Source: Isoetes taiwanensis
Lineage: Eukaryota > Streptophyta > Lycopodiopsida > Isoetales > Isoetaceae
DNA: 64,000 nt
Reading direction: 5' to 3'
NCBI GenBank assembly: GCA_021234155.1
Contig: JAJEKV010000046.1
Coordinates: forward strand, 9,247,012 to 9,311,011
The first letter of the stretch is position 1, and each line of letters begins with the position of its first letter. Below are positions 59,400 to 64,000 of the stretch, one piece after another. The notes beneath the pieces are model-generated. The model made no database searches and was not told the origin of the DNA. It worked only from the letters and a program-made list of their open reading frames with translations. The translations under genes and the position numbers were made by a program.

Positions 59400-61799
59400 A
59401 TAAGGGCAATAATCTTTTGTTGGAAGATCCAGTCTCCTGCAGAGAGGTCTTCAACGCAAATTTTGACATACAGCATGTTGAAATGAGATGTAAGGAGCAC
59501 GCTCAAAGCTGTTCTCCATTATGACTTAAAAGAAACATTGAATAATATTTTTTTTGATCTGTTTACAAAGACTAGCTGGGAAGTGATGAGCTTGTGGTAC
59601 AAGGTTAAATAGTTGAAAGAATATAGTAAAAATCGAAGTGGGAATTGATGAGTTTGTGATACATTGTAAATTGTTGAAAGGATATAGTAAGAATTAAAGA
59701 ATCAGAAGTTGGAAGGGTGTTGGTGCTGCCAATTTTGCTACAAATTGGCAGCATAGAAAGCTAATTCTTATGTTTGTGTGAAATCATAGAGCATGAAGTT
59801 TGAAGACATTTCTCATTTGGCTATCTCAAGAAGACACATTTGCAATAAGACCCAATGGAGGGCATTACCATTTAGGCATTGCTTGAAGGAAGTTGGTTAC
59901 AAACCCCAAGTCAAAGTTTAAAAGGCGCCCCAAATTCCATAGTATTTTGCATGATTTCAATCTTTGATTGTTTTTCTAGAGCAAAATGCATGATTTATGC
60001 TATCCCAAGGCTATTCTAGCTCCATTCCATTGGAAAACCATTGTTCACAGAGACGAGAGTGGTTGCCATGTTGAAGTAGGGGCCATAGTGGAGGCCGTTC
60101 CACATCTTTGCCTCATTCATCTCCAGGACCATTGCTATTTGAAAAGCCTAAATTTGGCAAACTTCCCCTCCTAGTCAAAACACACCGTCACGTCACGTTT
60201 GCAAAATTGCACGTTCCATCACTATTTGGTGTCTTCCCAAGGTCCAAAGTCATTAAAAAATAAAAAATTGTGCACATTCCATCACTATTTTGGTGTTTAC
60301 CAAAGGTTCAAAGTCATTAAGATAAGAGGTTTTTAATGTCCACGGGAACGCAATCGGGTTATGGGACTAGAGAAAAAGAGGGCATGAGCCCCAACAAAAC
60401 AGAGGGTCTGAGCCCAATCAAAATAGAACATGGGAACTCCCGTTACAGATCATGCATGAAGAAAAAACAAAAACAAAGACAAAATCCAAACATAAGGGGG
60501 GAAAGCATCTAACAATAATCCAACCAGGGGTTTTGTGGCCAATTGTCAAAGATGAGTGTTGTGCCTCTCCGATACATTGCCCATTTTTTTTGAAATCTTG
60601 TCTCTCAAACTTTACATAGCTCCTCTTGTCGTCGGGTTAACTGAACTGGAGAGAGGTCTTCTTGCACAAAAAGGTGGGTGCCTTAAGATGACTCACATGT
60701 TGTAGCACATATAGCCTATCTTGCGATGCCGAAAACTGTATTAGGAGATGGCATGGACGATCTGGCCTATGGCACTCACTTTGCGTGCTGTAAAGGCTCC
60801 GGGCTCTGAATGCGCATTGTATCCGTGAAGAAATGTGCAGTTGCCTCTGTATCCGAGTTTGAACCTGTCTCTTCGACCCCTAGAAGGCGCAAGTTCAAGT
60901 GTCGGGCCTGCTCGGGCTGACCTGAACCTGTTCTGCGGTCCTTTCTAAAGTCCTAGACTCTGCCCCACATGCAGAATCCGAAGCTCTATCCTGCATATCT
61001 ACATCTGAGTCCACATATGGCAGTGGCATAGTTTCTACCTCTGTTTATACCGTGGTGTTCACTCGGGATGTGCTTGGAGATATCTCTGACTCTGTTTGTG
61101 CCACGACATCTACTCGGGGTATGTCCATACATGGGGTTAGTGATGCCATCAAGAGTTCAAGATGCTTTAAAGCCTGCTCCTTGGTTTTAAAGGACAAATG
61201 TACAGAGGTGTCTGGAAAAGTAATTGCACCCGAATCCTCTCAAGCATGTTAGAGACTGTATTTGATAGGCTGCTAGGGAAAGATCAATCAATGTGTCTGT
61301 GCAAGAGGTGGTACGAGGTATAGCCAATATAAAAGTGGCTTGTGGATTGTCTGGTAGTTGGCAGGGCTTACTCGAAGTGACATGTGGAGGTCCGGTGGTC
61401 AAGGGGGCTTGCTCTTTTCTAATTTTCTTGCCATTTCCTCCGCCTTACGAGTCATGTTCTAGGGGAAGGAACCAATCTGCTGGGAGATGATGAACTAGAA
61501 AGGGGCAAATCGTGGGGATGTAGAATTGCGCCAGAATACCGTGATCCGAGGGAATTAAATGCTACCAAGGCGGGATAGACCGGGAGAGGGATAAAGTGTG
61601 TGATATATGCCAAGGACGTGGCCAATTGGGCCATGTGGGCCTTTGAACCTTTGAATCTTTGGGCTTTTGTCCAAAGGAGGGTTGGGTCCAAAAGGAGGAC
61701 CAAAGGGGCGTGCATGCCATATAGTTGCTCGGAGAAGAGCTCTGGGGCAGCTGACTTTTGGCTGAGAGCTCGTGATTGGGTGGTGAGACAACGTGCTAC
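59400..61799. other. Unassigned sequence downstream of the aminotransferase
   Basis: No intact gene. At about 60209-60320 a 63-bp unit (gcac.ttccatcactattt...aaagtcattaa) is tandemly duplicated. From about 60580 to 61560 the sequence becomes GC-richer, with short open pieces on both strands (61052-61252 plus, 61187-61402 minus). This looks like decayed coding or transposon sequence, but I recognise no domain. Confidence 0.4.
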
Positions 61800-61817
61800 A
61801 TCAAGAGTCTGTTTTAG

Positions 61818-61829
61818 TAGTATCAGAGC
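61818..61829 (+). other. Possible relic primer-binding site (tRNA-Met)
   Basis: tagtatcagagc differs by one base from TGGTATCAGAGC. It is followed by a charged open region with a predicted helix (FEDEELKEKLFELENDN, about 61872-61925; then VELQELDSLRAQVAQLQQT in another frame) that could be the start of a degraded gag. No matching LTR pair was found. Confidence 0.3.
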
Positions 61830-62160
61830 AATAAGTTTCGATGATCGGTTCTTATGCCAATGTTAACTTTGAAGACGAGGAACTCAAAGAGAAGCTTTTT
61901 GAGTTGGAGAATGATAATTCGCTTATGAAAGAAAAGCTGCAGTTGCCGAGGCTCGAATTGTTGAGCTGCAAGAACTAGATTCTCTTCGGGCACAGGTGGC
62001 GCAGTTGCAGCAGACTGCAGGGCGTCCACGTAGTGGCATCAAAAGAGGTGCAATGTCAAAATTGAATTCAAAACGTATTCCACTGCTACAAGTGATGAGG
62101 ATGAGCTTCTCGCATGGTTTCGAGATTTGAATTTTGATACAATTCATGTATATTTGGGTT
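61830..62160 (+). pseudogene. Coiled-coil ORF remnant, gag-like by position
   Basis: Heptad-rich Glu/Leu/Lys residues in two frames downstream of the primer-site-like motif. The evidence is weak and no zinc knuckle is visible. Confidence 0.2.
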
Positions 62161-62901
62161 GTTGTAACATCACAAAATCACAGAACCCACAATAAAGTAA
62201 TAGAACACTGGACCAAAGAAACTTTATAATGACAATTGGCCTTTATTTGGAAAAAAGGGGACGTGAGCAAATATATAGGAGCATCGACCCGTTAACTGAA
62301 GATTACAGAAGGGCTGAAGGAGGTCGGATCTCCACTATGGCAGCCAGCAACAGAATACGTTCCTGCAAATCGGCGTCTTCGTCTCGGAATTCTTTAGAAG
62401 CCCAAGTCTGTCAGATCGCAGCTGCCGATACTTCTTTGGACAGAGCCCGAGCCTAAATCTGATAAGGGGGCAGCGGTAGCAGAATAGGAAGGACTTTCAG
62501 GAAATTATTACTTATAAGCATTGTAGAAGATTGATTGAAGGGATCACAGCCAACCCGAGTTGATGCAGGAGCCTGCGACCGTCTACTCAGATTTGCTGTT
62601 AAGGAGACCCTTAACACATTATGAGGCGAATTTCCTTGTGAAGGGCAGAATTGCAATCCAGAGGTGGATCCTTCCTATTGGACAGGCGGGATGTTAGTTT
62701 CTGCTCAAGAGCTACGCGGAGTAGCCAAAGATTTGTATGTTCAGCCAGTTGCATTGCCATAACCCGTTGCACCCGATTGAGTGGTTAACCGTGTAATCCA
62801 ATCTGTTTTTCTGAGATATGTAATATATTTGAATCTTGTGTATCACTTGTGATGTTGTTGAGTGGTTATTTAGCTTCCCATAATCATTGAATCATATCAA
62901 G

Positions 62902-62913
62902 TGGTCTTAGAGC
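62902..62913 (+). other. Second possible relic primer-binding site
   Basis: tggtcttagagc lies four bases after tcatatca, a plausible LTR end, and is followed by gaaag. This resembles the start of many plant Copia elements. Two of 12 bases differ from the initiator-Met complement, and no partner LTR is found. Confidence 0.25.
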
Positions 62914-63850
62914 GAAAGTTGCGATTCTTCTGAGATTTATGGGCTGTGGGAACATCAACGATATTTTGAATTTTACCTTTTGATTTGAACCAAAGAAGAC
63001 GAAACTAGTCATATTCCAAGGTCGCGAAATACCAAGAATCTTACAAGCTTGTGCTGCAAGTACAACTGGGTTTAACTCTTTGGAGCGTGGCGTCCAAAGT
63101 AGAGACTTGGAGTTCTGAAGCCCCAAAAACTTGTGTGATTTTGGGATAAAGACTTTGTGCTTGATGGAGAATCATATTGTTCCAGTAAATGGGTATTGAA
63201 AATAAGGTGGATTTGGCGACTATTGCCGCAGCTTAAGCCGAGCATCGATGAGCGCAGAAAACTCGGTTTTTTGTGGAGAATGCTCAAGTATATAGACCGA
63301 CTTGTTGTGAACGAGTTCGGATTATTGGAGGAAACTTCTATGATCCTTTGAGGGTTATGGAATAATAAAGGCGACTGCTGGATTGTCGTGGAAAAAGCTT
63401 GTCTTGGAGACAAGTAACACCTGCTGTACAACATTGAGCTCTGCTTTGTTATAATAGTCGAACTACCTGCCATAACCTCTTGCCATCTCTAGAAGTCTGT
63501 TCTGATCATCTGAGCCTATATAACTTCCAACCTTTAAGCCTGAGTATGAGAACCCTTGCTTGAGATTGCGGAGTCAGATCGTGGTGATCTGAGAGGCCGA
63601 TTGGCATGGGGTCATTTATATGAATCTTTTACTTTCGAAGTCATTTATATTAACACGACCTTATTTGCAGGATTGCTTAGCGTTAAGCATTGGGGAGAAC
63701 TCTATGAATAAGCTATCAAATATATGGATGCAAAATTTGGATGCGGAATCTCAAATTGCTTCATATAGTATGGGCTTATGGGTAAAGTTCATTAGTTGAT
63801 TTTCTTTATGCAGAATAAAGAGTAAAATTTTATTTCTTGTGTGTACCCAT
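62914..63850. other. Unassigned right-edge sequence
   Basis: Short frames on both strands (63072-63473 minus, 133 codons; 63157-63351 plus) have no recognised domain. Possibly the body of a decayed retroelement after the motif at 62902. Confidence 0.3.
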
Positions 63851-63851
63851 G

Positions 63852-63970
63852 GTAGATTGGTAATTACGATTGCAACGTAATAGGCCTGAACATGGCGCAC
63901 TAATTGAATGCCTCTTGGTAGATCAACAATTGTGCTGCAGCGCAATAGGCTTGAACAAGGGTGCATGATG
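63852..63970. repeat. Imperfect 67-bp tandem duplication
   Basis: gtagattggtaattacgatt... (63852) and gtagatcaacaattgtgct... (63919) share the tail caayaggcytgaacaNgg.gca. Two copies, diverged. Confidence 0.6.
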
Positions 63971-64000
63971 TATATTTTTGAAGAGCGGTAATTGTAGTTG

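Noticed and set aside
63072-63473. 133-codon minus ORF
   Set aside because: Low-complexity Ser-rich translation without a known domain; no start context or neighbours to support it.

Overview
This window looks like plant nuclear DNA. The evidence is one intact gene for a plant-type alanine aminotransferase with 15 exons and GT-AG introns, LTR retrotransposons primed by initiator-Met tRNA, a chromodomain integrase, and a degenerate tRNA-Tyr with a 13-nt intron. I cannot name the species. About two thirds of the window is nested retrotransposons, and the host gene sits in the cleaner right-hand quarter.

Layout. 1-2.0 kb: unassigned DNA with a 195-bp tandem repeat. About 2.03-6.10 kb and 19.40-20.13 kb: two halves of a decayed LINE (ORF1, APE endonuclease, reverse transcriptase, C-terminal zinc motif). 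It was split by element E1 (6100-19400), a 13.3-kb Ty3/gypsy chromovirus with 1.68-kb LTRs and a GCAGG target duplication. 20.1-22.8 kb: flank with a tandem tRNA-derived SINE-like dimer and an RNase H relic. 22780-47668: element E3, a minus-strand Ty3/gypsy element with two RNase H domains, 1.89-kb LTRs and a CTATC duplication. E3 carries two insertions: a poly(A) retroposon (26643-28425, 11-bp duplication) and element E2 (30761-43854, TCTGA duplication), a divergent relative of E1. 47.7-56.1 kb: mostly unassigned. 56118-59368: alanine aminotransferase. 59.4-64 kb: unassigned DNA with possible LTR-element relics.

The outstanding observation is that E1 and E2 both carry an extra open reading frame between the primer-binding site and gag that ends in a recognisable histone H3 fold. 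In E2 this frame begins MARTKQ, identical to the first six residues of histone H3, and ends at the H3 C-terminus (RIKGERP, stop). Tail and fold are separated by a long acidic, lysine/glutamate-rich insert. In both elements this frame is bracketed by two hairpin-forming repeats on each side. The hairpin sequences differ between E1 and E2, but number, position and palindromic design are shared. A second uncharacterised frame (ORF B) lies between the histone ORF and gag. I infer the order LTR - hairpins - histone-like ORF - hairpins - ORF B - gag - protease - RT - RNase H - integrase/chromodomain - LTR.

Caution: the LTR pairs of all three elements differ largely at CAG/CTG trinucleotides, and the primer-binding sites of E1 and E2 are damaged exactly at a CAG. 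Many frameshifts in the elements may therefore be consensus errors at CHG-methylated sites rather than real decay. The aminotransferase exons show no such damage.
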